From positions 1 through 34,393 of the IMG/VR virus record IMGVR_UViG_3300037847_001037: a stretch of 34,393 nt of DNA; one strand, written 5' to 3'. Below, piece by piece: positions 24,270-30,585 of this stretch; position 1 is the first letter of the stretch; each line of letters starts with the position of its first letter. The DNA is from a virus. A model generated the notes under the pieces. It did not search any database and was not told the origin of the DNA. It saw nothing but the letters and a program-made list of their open reading frames with translations. Position numbers and translations under genes: made by a program.

Positions 24270-24689
24270 GGTCGCAAACCAAAAGAGTTTAAATATATAA
24301 AGAAGAATGATGGCCGTAGAAATAACGGCAGGAAAAAAGGAGATAAGCATTTCTTAGCTAAGAAGACTATGGCTACTCCAGCCACCATAAACGAAGCTAA
24401 GAAGGATAGGATAGGTATTTATGCTCTTAATGCGATGAAGGAGGTCTTTGGCTCTGAAGAGGAGGCTTGGGCCGAGTTAGCGAAGCAAGCCAAGTCCTCT
24501 TTCGCCCATATGAAATTACTCTTTGAATATAAGTATGGTAAGCCTACAGAAAGCGTAGACTATACCAGCGGAGGTCAGAAGCTGGATATTCCAATAACGA
24601 ATATCTTTGCGGGAACTCAGCAGACCCCTAAGATAGATAATACAATAGACATAACACCTGAAGATAATGGCGAGACCGAAGAAGATTAG
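24267..24689 (+). CDS. terS: Terminase small subunit (140 aa)
   Basis: N-terminal Gly/Lys/Arg-rich region (RRNNGRKKGDKHFLAKK, about 17-33) followed by helices with KDRIGIYALNAMKEVFGSEEEAWAELAKQ and FAHMKLLFEYKYGKPTESVD. The acidic C-terminus (TPEDNGETEED) probably binds the large subunit. This pattern and position, with the large terminase following, fit TerS, which recognises the packaging site. No classical HTH sequence is obvious. Confidence 0.75.
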   Translation: MGRKPKEFKYIKKNDGRRNNGRKKGDKHFLAKKTMATPATINEAKKDRIGIYALNAMKEVFGSEEEAWAELAKQAKSSFAHMKLLFEYKYGKPTESVDYTSGGQKLDIPITNIFAGTQQTPKIDNTIDITPEDNGETEED

Positions 24690-24816
24690 CGATCCAAAAG
24701 ACTTTCCCCAGGACTTTTGGAATTACCTAGTAAATCCAATACTAGGATATTATGCAGAGCAACCCTCTTTATCTACGAGAGGTGTATTGAATGAAAGGGG
24801 AGCAGAAGAAGAGTAG
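24667..24816 (+). CDS. Small hypothetical protein (49 aa)
   Basis: ATG 24667, TAG 24814-24816. Pro/Asp-rich start (ARPKKISDPKDFPQDFWNYL) then LNERGAEEE. It overlaps the terS end by 23 bp and the possible start of the methyltransferase ORF (24791). It may be a remnant displaced by the methyltransferase insertion, or a packaging accessory. Unrecognised. Confidence 0.45.
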   Translation: MARPKKISDPKDFPQDFWNYLVNPILGYYAEQPSLSTRGVLNERGAEEE

Positions 24817-24817
24817 T

Positions 24818-25891
24818 ATGAAGCACATAAAACTATTAGATTTATTTAGTGGTATAGGAGGGTTTCATTTAGGATTAGAAAGAGCTGGATTCAAAGTAAG
24901 CTCTTTCAATTCAGAGATAGATGAATATGCAATAGAAGTATATAAACATAATTTTAAACAGAGTAAGTATGTCGGATCAGTTACAGATGTTCGAGGATCA
25001 GAATTACCAAGAATCGATGCCATCACCTTCGGAAGCCCTTGCCAAGATTTCTCACTTGCTGGAAACCGTAAAGGGATGGCAGGAGAACGAAGCAGCCTTA
25101 TCCTTGAAGCAATTAGGCTTATACAAGAATGCAGACCTCGTTTTTTTATATGGGAAAACGTTAAAGGAACTTTCTCCTCAAACGCTGGCGAAGACTTTGC
25201 GGCAATCCTGCAAGCGTTTACCAACATTGGGGGCTATCGACTTGAATGGCAATTGCTTAATACGAAGTGGTTTCTACCCCAAAATAGAGAGAGAGTCTAC
25301 CTTGTCGGATATGCTCCAACAAGAAGTCCAGGAGAAATATTTCCTATCACAGAAAGCATTATCAAGCCTAAAAGAGTGGCAAGAGAAAGGGAAGAAAGTG
25401 CCTGTATCACAACAAGTTATCACAAAGGAGTGAATTGGGACAACCAACTGATTGCAGCTTCAAGAGGAAGGAATCCTAATGACATAAATGACAGGAAGGC
25501 TGGATCTCCAATGCAGCAGAGATTGGAAATAAATACAGAAGGAATTAGTAACACGCTTACCAGCGTGCATAAAGATAATTATGTTTTGGGATACAGTAGA
25601 GACGCAAAAGGTAAAGTTGTTGGTAGGCATAAAAAATATTTAGCAAACACAATTCATTCTTCGTCAGGCACAGGAAACAACACAGACCAATTTGTAAAAT
25701 CTATAAGAAGATTAACTCCAATTGAATGTGAGAGGTTACAAGGCTTCCCCGACAATTGGACACTAGCAAATGGAATCTCAGATACACAAAGATATAAGAT
25801 GTGTGGAAATGCAGTAACCGTAGACGTAGTAGAAGCTGTAGGAAAAAGAATATTAGAAACTGTTTATGGCTGTACCTCAACTTCACGATAA
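24818..25891 (+). CDS. dcm: C5-cytosine DNA methyltransferase (357 aa)
   Basis: All core motifs are present: I (DLFSGIGGF, 8-16), IV with catalytic Cys75 (GSPCQDFS), VI (WENV, 112-115), VIII (QNRERVYLVG, 155-164), the target-recognition region, IX (RRLTPIECERLQGFP) and X (YKMCGNAV). It would methylate cytosine, protecting phage DNA from restriction or marking it. I chose ATG 24818 because the fold begins there; 24791 adds nine residues. It sits between terS and terL and encloses a second ORF (24969-25433). Confidence 0.9.
   Translation: MKHIKLLDLFSGIGGFHLGLERAGFKVSSFNSEIDEYAIEVYKHNFKQSKYVGSVTDVRGSELPRIDAITFGSPCQDFSLAGNRKGMAGERSSLILEAIRLIQECRPRFFIWENVKGTFSSNAGEDFAAILQAFTNIGGYRLEWQLLNTKWFLPQNRERVYLVGYAPTRSPGEIFPITESIIKPKRVAREREESACITTSYHKGVNWDNQLIAASRGRNPNDINDRKAGSPMQQRLEINTEGISNTLTSVHKDNYVLGYSRDAKGKVVGRHKKYLANTIHSSSGTGNNTDQFVKSIRRLTPIECERLQGFPDNWTLANGISDTQRYKMCGNAVTVDVVEAVGKRILETVYGCTSTSR
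24969..25433 (+). CDS. Nested out-of-frame gene within the methyltransferase (154 aa)
   Basis: Wholly inside the methyltransferase, in another frame, with no stop for 154 codons. The product is not low-complexity. It has a Pro/Ser-rich lead (MPSPSEALAK), a middle with DLNGNCLIRSGFYPK, and a C-terminal part STLSDMLQQEVQEKYFLS then SLKEWQEKGKKVP. That last pattern, 'Y-x-L-S-x-K-A ... (K/R)GKxLP', is one I recall from phage proteins encoded beside or overlapping phage Dcm genes. Function unknown. Family recognition is from memory and needs a search. Confidence 0.6.
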   Translation: MSDQLQMFEDQNYQESMPSPSEALAKISHLLETVKGWQENEAALSLKQLGLYKNADLVFLYGKTLKELSPQTLAKTLRQSCKRLPTLGAIDLNGNCLIRSGFYPKIERESTLSDMLQQEVQEKYFLSQKALSSLKEWQEKGKKVPVSQQVITKE

Positions 25892-27077
25892 ATACCAAGC
25901 TTTAGGAAATGACACCCGTTACTTTGTGGTGACGGGTGGTAGGGGATCCGGTAAGTCCTTTGCAGTAAATACCTTCCTGGCTTTCCTTACAATGGAGAAG
26001 GGTCATAAGATACTCTTTACTAGGTTTACTATGGTCTCTGCTGCTACCTCTATTATACCTGAGTTTCTAGAAAAGATAGAATTGTTTGGTATTGCAAAAC
26101 ATTTTAGAATTACCAAAGATGAAATTATAAATACAGCTACAGGAAGCTCGATAATATTTAAGGGTATAAAGACAAGCAGCGGTAACCAAACCGCTGCGCT
26201 GAAGTCCCTCCAGGGTATTACAACCTTTGTCTTGGATGAGGCAGAAGAACTAATCAACGAAGATAGCTTCGATAAGATAGATCAGTCTGTAAGGGAGAAA
26301 GGTAAACAGAATAGGTGTATATTGATACTAAACCCCACTACAAAAGAACATTGGATATATCAACGCTTCTTTGCTGCCAAGCGAGTAGAAGCAGCTTCAA
26401 ATACTTGGAAGGATAATGTTACATACATTCACACTACTTACTTAGATAACAAAGAGAATCTGTCAAAATCCTTTGTAGAGCAGGTAGAGAATATGAAAAG
26501 AAAGAACCCTAGAAAGTATCTGCATCAGATAATGGGAGGCTGGCTAGATAAGGCTGAAGGTGTAGTAATCACCGATTGGAAAACAGGTGAGTTTAAAGGA
26601 TATCACCAAATTGTATATGGCCAAGATTATGGCTTCTCTACAGACCCTACAACCCTTATTAGATGCTCTGTAGACACCGAACATAGGATTATGTGGGTTC
26701 AGGAATGTTTCGTCACTCCTGGGCTTTCTACTAAAGAAATAGCCGAAAGGAATATCAGACACGCTGGTGAGGATATTATAATATCCGATAACAGCGAACC
26801 TAGGATGATACAGGAAATGAAGGAAGTTTACGGCTGTAATGTAAAAGGAACTAGAAAAGGTAAAGGATCAATACTTACTGGTATTGCACTAATGCAGGAC
26901 TACCACATTGTAGTGGATGCTAGAAGTGAGAATATAATTAAGGAGCTGAACAACTATGTATGGCACGCTCGCAATGAGCGTCCAATCGATAAATGGAATC
27001 ATTGCATTGACGCAATGAGATACGCTCTTCAATTTGCAGAAATAAATTCGAAGCGAGGAACTTATGTGATCCGGTAA
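25866..27077 (+). CDS. terL: Terminase large subunit (403 aa)
   Basis: N-terminal ATPase: Walker A GGRGSGKS (24-31) and Walker B FVLDEAEE (121-128). C-terminal RNase H-like nuclease with metal-binding Asp254 (QDYGFSTD), Asp308 (SDNSEPR) and Asp382 (HCIDAMRYAL). TerL pumps DNA into proheads through the portal and cuts concatemers. The start overlaps the methyltransferase end by 26 bp. The iterons at 27079 begin directly after the stop, which could make them the packaging site. Confidence 0.93.
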   Translation: MAVPQLHDKYQALGNDTRYFVVTGGRGSGKSFAVNTFLAFLTMEKGHKILFTRFTMVSAATSIIPEFLEKIELFGIAKHFRITKDEIINTATGSSIIFKGIKTSSGNQTAALKSLQGITTFVLDEAEELINEDSFDKIDQSVREKGKQNRCILILNPTTKEHWIYQRFFAAKRVEAASNTWKDNVTYIHTTYLDNKENLSKSFVEQVENMKRKNPRKYLHQIMGGWLDKAEGVVITDWKTGEFKGYHQIVYGQDYGFSTDPTTLIRCSVDTEHRIMWVQECFVTPGLSTKEIAERNIRHAGEDIIISDNSEPRMIQEMKEVYGCNVKGTRKGKGSILTGIALMQDYHIVVDARSENIIKELNNYVWHARNERPIDKWNHCIDAMRYALQFAEINSKRGTYVIR

Positions 27078-27078
27078 A

Positions 27079-27176
27079 TTCTTAAACGCAGTAGGGGTAG
27101 ATTCTTAAACGCAGTACCCCCAGCGGATCCTAGGTTCTTAAACGCAGTACCCCCCTTCTTAAACGCAGTACCCCCC
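27079..27176. repeat. Four-copy iteron array (TTCTTAAACGCAGTA)
   Basis: The 15-mer TTCTTAAACGCAGTA occurs exactly at 27079, 27102, 27135 and 27156. Copies 2-4 are followed by five or six C; copy 1 by GGGG. Start-to-start spacing is 23, 33 and 21 bp, about two to three helical turns, as for protein-binding iterons. It begins two bases after the terL stop and marks the edge of the CGCG-rich island. Candidate packaging site, origin or regulator array. Confidence 0.85.
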
Positions 27177-27362
27177 GAGATTGGTGCTTATTTAGACTGA
27201 TTCTAAATTGGGTTTTATGCTTGCATATGTCAATATGTTTTAGTATATCACGCGCGCCCGTTCCTATTATATGGAGCTTTAAGTTTTGCTTTGTCTTCAT
27301 CTTGCAAAGGTTCAAAGGATAAAAAAACTTTTTTTTGTTCAGCGTCTTGATTTTTTACTTTT

Positions 27363-27395
27363 TTTGTTGTATGCAAACTTTTTTGTTTATATTTG
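27363..27395 (+). promoter_or_regulatory. Consensus Bacteroidetes promoter of the island (TTTG-N21-TATATTTG)
   Basis: TTTG at 27363-27366 and a perfect -7 box TATATTTG at 27388-27395, spacing 21 bp. Transcription would start near 27402, giving a short leader before the first ATG (27424). It is the only exact match to TAnnTTTG among the promoters proposed here. Confidence 0.82.
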
Positions 27396-27423
27396 TATAG
27401 TTATTAACATTAATACTAATCAA

Positions 27424-27507
27424 ATGAAACTAATTATTAACCTTTATTTAATTGCTTTTGGCGGTTATATCGTCGGGCATTTTATCAATTATTTTATTAA
27501 CCTTTAA
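27424..27507 (+). CDS. Small membrane peptide, island gene 1 (27 aa)
   Basis: MKLIINLYLIAFGGYIVGHF and a short end; one transmembrane helix. It is the first ORF after the consensus promoter, with an A-rich leader (ACTAATCAA). May be a leader peptide or a membrane-active toxin-like peptide. No family recognised. Confidence 0.4.
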   Translation: MKLIINLYLIAFGGYIVGHFINYFINL

Positions 27508-27517
27508 TTATTACAAG

Positions 27518-27868
27518 ATGAAAACTTTAAAGTATTTTGAATTACTAGAGAAAACAAAAGACGGAAAGATCTTTTCTCTCACTTATTTACGCGCTGACAA
27601 ATCAATGGGCGCGGATAAATTTCGTTTCGGTGTTAAATCCTACTTGAAAGGGGGGGCGTTAAATTATGACCCAATCAAAGCCAAAAATTTGGTTTTGTTT
27701 AATATGTCAAAAAAACAATATCGCACAATTAAATTTGAGCGTATTATATCCGCAAAAATTGACGGGGTAGAGTATACCTTTTTTAATGATACGTTCGCGG
27801 ATTCAATGGAGCGTATCGATAAAGCGATTGAAAACATTAATAAACTAAATAAAATAATTAATAGATGA
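27518..27868 (+). CDS. Hypothetical protein, island gene 2 (116 aa)
   Basis: Start chosen at 27518 because upstream in-frame codons overlap the membrane peptide and give a hydrophobic extension unlike the rest. Basic alpha/beta protein with KTKDGKIFSLTYLRADKSMGA and FRFGVKSYLKGG; ends with a helix. Uses GCG, CGC and GGG codons rare elsewhere in the phage. Stop overlaps the next ATG (ATGA). I do not recognise the family. Confidence 0.65.
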   Translation: MKTLKYFELLEKTKDGKIFSLTYLRADKSMGADKFRFGVKSYLKGGALNYDPIKAKNLVLFNMSKKQYRTIKFERIISAKIDGVEYTFFNDTFADSMERIDKAIENINKLNKIINR

Positions 27869-28056
27869 AAACACAAAAAAAATTTTATTGGGATGAGGAA
27901 ACTCTAAATTATTTTAAAGACCAATTAGTTACAAAAGGTTATTTATCAAATAGTGAACTTTGGAAGTTTATAACCTTTGATTGTGATTTAGAAGACGGTG
28001 AAACAAAAGAAGATTTAGTAAATGATTTAATAAAACAAATTTATAATGAAAACTAG
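27865..28056 (+). CDS. Hypothetical protein, island gene 3 (63 aa)
   Basis: Small acidic helical protein (WDEETLNYFKDQLV, LEDGETKEDLVNDLIKQI). Overlaps both neighbours (start 27865 in ATGA; end 28056 over next ATG 28046), so translated as part of the island operon. Unknown role. Confidence 0.6.
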   Translation: MKTQKKFYWDEETLNYFKDQLVTKGYLSNSELWKFITFDCDLEDGETKEDLVNDLIKQIYNEN

Positions 28057-28270
28057 AAAACAAAACGAGACTTTTTTCGGTGATGGGTACATTTTAGAAT
28101 ATACCCTAATTAATACTAAATGGAAGGGTGACAATGAAACCCCTCCCGCGGAAGATTGGGAAATAGAAAACGTATTAATACAAAAGGAAAATGGAGAATA
28201 TTTTGACCTCCCTTTTGAATTTATTGAGCGGTTTAATATTAACGATAAATTAATTAACTATGACTACTAA
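28046..28270 (+). CDS. Hypothetical protein, island gene 4 (74 aa)
   Basis: Small acidic beta-type protein with YILEYTLINTKWKGDN and YFDLPFEFIERF. Its 3' end overlaps the GP88-like gene start (28260) by 11 bp, so they are probably co-expressed. Not recognised. Confidence 0.6.
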   Translation: MKTRKQNETFFGDGYILEYTLINTKWKGDNETPPAEDWEIENVLIQKENGEYFDLPFEFIERFNINDKLINYDY

Positions 28271-29012
28271 TTACAAAACACCCGCGCGTCTACTTAGCGC
28301 GGGTATATCAAACGCAAAGACAAAGAAAAACGAATTAAAGACTTTTATACTTTATTTAGCACCCTATACACAAAACTACAAAGGTGTTAACATATGCCCA
28401 AAAGCCTCCAAAGGGTGCGCGGCTGCTTGCCTATTTACCGCGGGGCGCGGGGCATTTAATAACGTACAAAACGCGCGTATTAATAAAACTAATTTTTATA
28501 TTGAAAACAAAAGTTTATTTATCAAAAAATTAGCGGGGGAAATAATCAAAGAAACTGCAAAAGCAAAAAAGAACGGGGAGAAAATCGCTTTCCGTTTAAA
28601 TGGCACAAGTGACATTGATTTTATTTACTTGCTTGAAAAGTATGCGGGATTAAATGTTATTGACTTAATGCCTACCGCAATTTTGTATGATTACACCAAA
28701 ATCATAGGCAAAGTAAAAAAGTATCTAAATCATCCTAATTATTATCTGACCTTTTCACGTGCGGAGGATAACGAAACAGAAACAATGCAAGCCCTACAAA
28801 TGGGCGCGAATGTTTCCGCGGTCTTTTCTCAGGAGCTTCCGACCTCCTGGCGCGGGTTTGATGTTGTTGACGGGGATGTATCCGACTTAGTAATGATCAC
28901 CGCCAAAAATAGCATTTTAGGTTTACGGGCAAAAGGTAACGCCCGCAAAGATGACAGTGGATTCACAATTGACAGCAGTAAACTTATTCCAGTTGCTGTA
29001 TGTAAGATTTAA
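28260..29012 (+). CDS. GP88-family protein (250 aa)
   Basis: The sequence matches the phage 'gene product 88' family: an early PARLLSAGISNAKTKKN, then NICPKASKGCAAACLFTAG with cysteines spaced C-x6-C-x3-C (about 46-57), followed by VQNARINKTNFY. Later strands (AFRLNGTSDIDF, VSAVFSQE, VVDGDVSD, ILGLRAKG) suggest a TIM-barrel-like fold. The Cys triad could hold an iron-sulfur cluster or zinc. The family's function is not established. Largest gene of the island, high in CGCG-containing codons. Confidence 0.7.
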   Translation: MTTNYKTPARLLSAGISNAKTKKNELKTFILYLAPYTQNYKGVNICPKASKGCAAACLFTAGRGAFNNVQNARINKTNFYIENKSLFIKKLAGEIIKETAKAKKNGEKIAFRLNGTSDIDFIYLLEKYAGLNVIDLMPTAILYDYTKIIGKVKKYLNHPNYYLTFSRAEDNETETMQALQMGANVSAVFSQELPTSWRGFDVVDGDVSDLVMITAKNSILGLRAKGNARKDDSGFTIDSSKLIPVAVCKI

Positions 29013-29028
29013 CTTAATTAAAAAGAAA

Positions 29029-29172
29029 ATGAAAACAAAGCAATTTATTGAAAGGTATATATTACCATATGAAGAGCCCGAAACGGTTTTGAAATATTAT
29101 AAAGGTTTACTGTCCTTTGATGATGACTATTTAAACGAAAAAGCAAATTATTTAAATATCAAAACAAAATGA
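29029..29172 (+). CDS. Hypothetical protein, island gene 6 (47 aa)
   Basis: ATG 29029 with A-rich leader (AAAAAGAAA). Small Lys/Glu/Tyr-rich helical peptide (RYILPYEEPETVLKYYKG). Its TGA stop overlaps the next ATG (29169). Upstream in-frame codons lie inside the GP88 gene. Unknown role. Confidence 0.55.
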   Translation: MKTKQFIERYILPYEEPETVLKYYKGLLSFDDDYLNEKANYLNIKTK

Positions 29173-29345
29173 GCAAATCACATCAATTTAATCACGCGCG
29201 GAAATACGCGCGCGATATCAAAAGACTTTACCCTATTAACACCGCGGTAAAGATATTGGAAACAAATGACAGCTACTATTTAACCAATCAAATAAATTTT
29301 AAAACACAAATTAACCAAAAGGATTTTATAAACTTGACAAAGTAA
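29169..29345 (+). CDS. Hypothetical protein, island gene 7 (58 aa)
   Basis: ATG 29169, TAA 29343-29345. Basic protein starting SKSHQFNHARKYARDIKRLY; the DNA coding this part carries clustered CGCG (CGCGCGGAAATACGCGCGCG). Last gene of the island operon, followed by a strong terminator. Possible DNA-binding protein; not recognised. Confidence 0.55.
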   Translation: MSKSHQFNHARKYARDIKRLYPINTAVKILETNDSYYLTNQINFKTQINQKDFINLTK

Positions 29346-29367
29346 AATTAAATTACATAAAATCGCT

Positions 29368-29398
29368 AACCCCTTGCAAATGAGTGAGGGGTTTTTTT
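29368..29398 (+). terminator. Rho-independent terminator of the island operon
   Basis: Stem AACCCCT / AGGGGTT, 12-nt loop, then further T to 29398. It isolates the island from the tail operon. Confidence 0.9.
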
Positions 29399-29533
29399 GT
29401 GATATAGCCGACCCTTAAAACGAATCAACAAACCGAGTTACCCGCCCGAATAACGCCCTCAGGAGCCATTTAGAGAGCTTTTGCGGGGCTTTTGTGCTTT
29501 ACAGGGGGGATCCTACGCCCCGGGGGGAAAAGG

Positions 29534-29631
29534 ACGTAAAACGGACGCAAACGGGTTATATATATCCAGTTTAAAAAAATCAACGTAAAACGGATTACGA
29601 AAGGTTATATATATCCACTTTAATAAAATCA
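29534..29631. repeat. Tandem 49-bp direct repeat
   Basis: Unit 1 (29534-29582) and unit 2 (29583-29631) abut directly. Both begin ACGTAAAACGGA, share GGTTATATATATCCA and end near AAATCA. Differences cluster at about positions 12-20. Each carries an imperfect palindrome around GGTTATATATATCC, and unit 2 carries TATCCAC, as in DnaA boxes. Candidate origin-proximal binding sites. Confidence 0.85.
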
Positions 29632-29683
29632 CCCGATTAGGCCCGTAGAGAGCCTAGGTCTGGTCAAGACACACCTTCCACCC

Positions 29684-29777
29684 GTTATATTATCTGGTTG
29701 ATTCGTAGGGAATTGGCTGATTCACTTGGCAAGTAATTGTGTCGCTTTGGCTCCCCAATTCCTTATAATAATATAAC
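29684..29777. other. Nested inverted repeats, possible structured RNA or origin hairpin
   Basis: Outer arms GTTATATTAT (29684) and ATAATATAAC (29768-29777), inner arms GGAATTGG (29709-29716) and CCAATTCC (29755-29762). The symmetric arrangement could form a cruciform or long stem-loop. No T-run follows closely enough for a terminator. Confidence 0.45.
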
Positions 29778-29832
29778 CATTTTTTTTTGTAAGTGTTGTA
29801 TTTTCAGTTGTGGTACACTCGCGCTTTTTTTT

Positions 29833-29847
29833 AGTTATATTAGTATG
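29833..29847 (+). promoter_or_regulatory. Putative phage late promoter motif, copy 5 (AGTTATATTAGTATG)
   Basis: Last three bases are the ATG of the tail chaperone gene. Identical to copy 3. Preceded by a run of nine T. Heads the tail operon. Confidence 0.65.
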
Positions 29848-30585
29848 AAGAAGATACAAATAGACATCCCTAAATCTTTACGAGCGATAAAACTAAGAGA
29901 GTATCAGCGGTTCCTAAAACTCGCTGATGAGAATAAAGATGCGGAAGATCCGGAGTTTTTGAATCTTAAGATGCTAGAAATATTCTGTGGGCTTACGCTG
30001 AAGGAAGCTTATAATATGAAGCTTACTGATTTCAGCTTTGTCATAAACCACCTTAATGAATTATTCAAAGCTAAAACACCTTTCATAAACCGCTTTAGTC
30101 TATCAGACCCAAATGGAGATGAAGTCGAGTTCGGTTTTATACCGAAGCTCGACAATATATCTCTAGGTGAGTTTGTAGATTTAGATAGTTATATGTCTGA
30201 CTGGGATAATATGCATAAGGCTATGGCTGTATTGTATAGGCCCGTTACATTCAGCAAAAAGAATATGTATTTAATAGAAGACTATGAGTCTTCAGATAAA
30301 TACTCAGAGGCATTAAAAGATATGCCAATAGATATTGCGCTGGGTGCGCTGGTTTTTTTTTATCGTTTAGGAAAAGAACTGTCTCTTTATTTGATGGGTT
30401 ATTTACAGAATCAAGCGACGAAGTCAGCCTCAACTCTGAAGCAAACTTTGGAAGAAAATGGGGATGGTATCAATCCATATATGCGATCGCTCAAGGAGAC
30501 TTATTACGCTTTGAAGAAGTTACCAAACTCCCAGTTCGACAAGCTCTCACCTGGCTCGAGTTCGAGCGAGAAAAAAACGAACTAG
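29845..30585 (+). CDS. Tail assembly chaperone, unshifted form (246 aa)
   Basis: Start ATG 29845 lies at the late element; the upstream in-frame stretch from 29737 is hydrophobic non-coding sequence. The N-terminal helical half (KSLRAIKLREYQRFLKLADE, KMLEIFCGLTLKEAYNMKL) matches gpG-like tail assembly chaperones of Bacteroidetes phages. At residues 170-172 the codons GTT TTT TTT TAT form a slippery run where ribosomes can shift by -1. The unshifted form continues for another 74 residues after the slip. It assembles the tail around the tape measure. Confidence 0.78.
   Translation: MKKIQIDIPKSLRAIKLREYQRFLKLADENKDAEDPEFLNLKMLEIFCGLTLKEAYNMKLTDFSFVINHLNELFKAKTPFINRFSLSDPNGDEVEFGFIPKLDNISLGEFVDLDSYMSDWDNMHKAMAVLYRPVTFSKKNMYLIEDYESSDKYSEALKDMPIDIALGALVFFYRLGKELSLYLMGYLQNQATKSASTLKQTLEENGDGINPYMRSLKETYYALKKLPNSQFDKLSPGSSSSEKKTN

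Larger units (their letters stand above)
27078..27423. other. Non-coding region between terL and island genes
   Basis: This 346-bp stretch holds the iterons (to 27176), then AT-rich DNA with a CGCGCGCCCG patch at about 27250, two A/T tracts (AAACTTTTTTTTGTT near 27327 and CAAACTTTTTTGTTT near 27375), and a promoter at 27363-27395. No gene is supported; an ORF extending upstream of 27424 is only open by chance. Confidence 0.7.
29346..29844. other. Non-coding region between island and tail operon
   Basis: About 500 bp without a supported gene. It holds a terminator (29368-29398), a GC-rich patch with GGGGGGATCCTACGCCCCGG near 29505, two 49-bp tandem units (29534-29631), and a long imperfect stem (GTTATATTAT at 29684 with ATAATATAAC at 29768, and inside it GGAATTGG at 29709 with CCAATTCC at 29755). 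A late promoter copy is at the end. It may hold the replication origin or an untranslated structured RNA. Confidence 0.7.

Noticed and set aside
24791-24817. Upstream start for the methyltransferase
   Set aside because: The nine extra residues are not part of the fold and overlap the 49-aa ORF; ATG 24818 starts directly before motif I. It remains a possible alternative.
27079-27176. CRISPR-like spaced repeats
   Set aside because: Repeats are only 15 bp, spacers are 6-18 bp and unequal, and no cas gene is present. An iteron array fits better.
27286-27423. Longer form of the first island peptide
   Set aside because: The extension has no ATG and covers the consensus promoter, which would lie inside the coding sequence.
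29737-29844. Upstream extension of the tail chaperone gene
   Set aside because: The extra 36 residues are hydrophobic and Cys-rich, come from the inverted-repeat/T-run non-coding tract, and the late element places the start at 29845.
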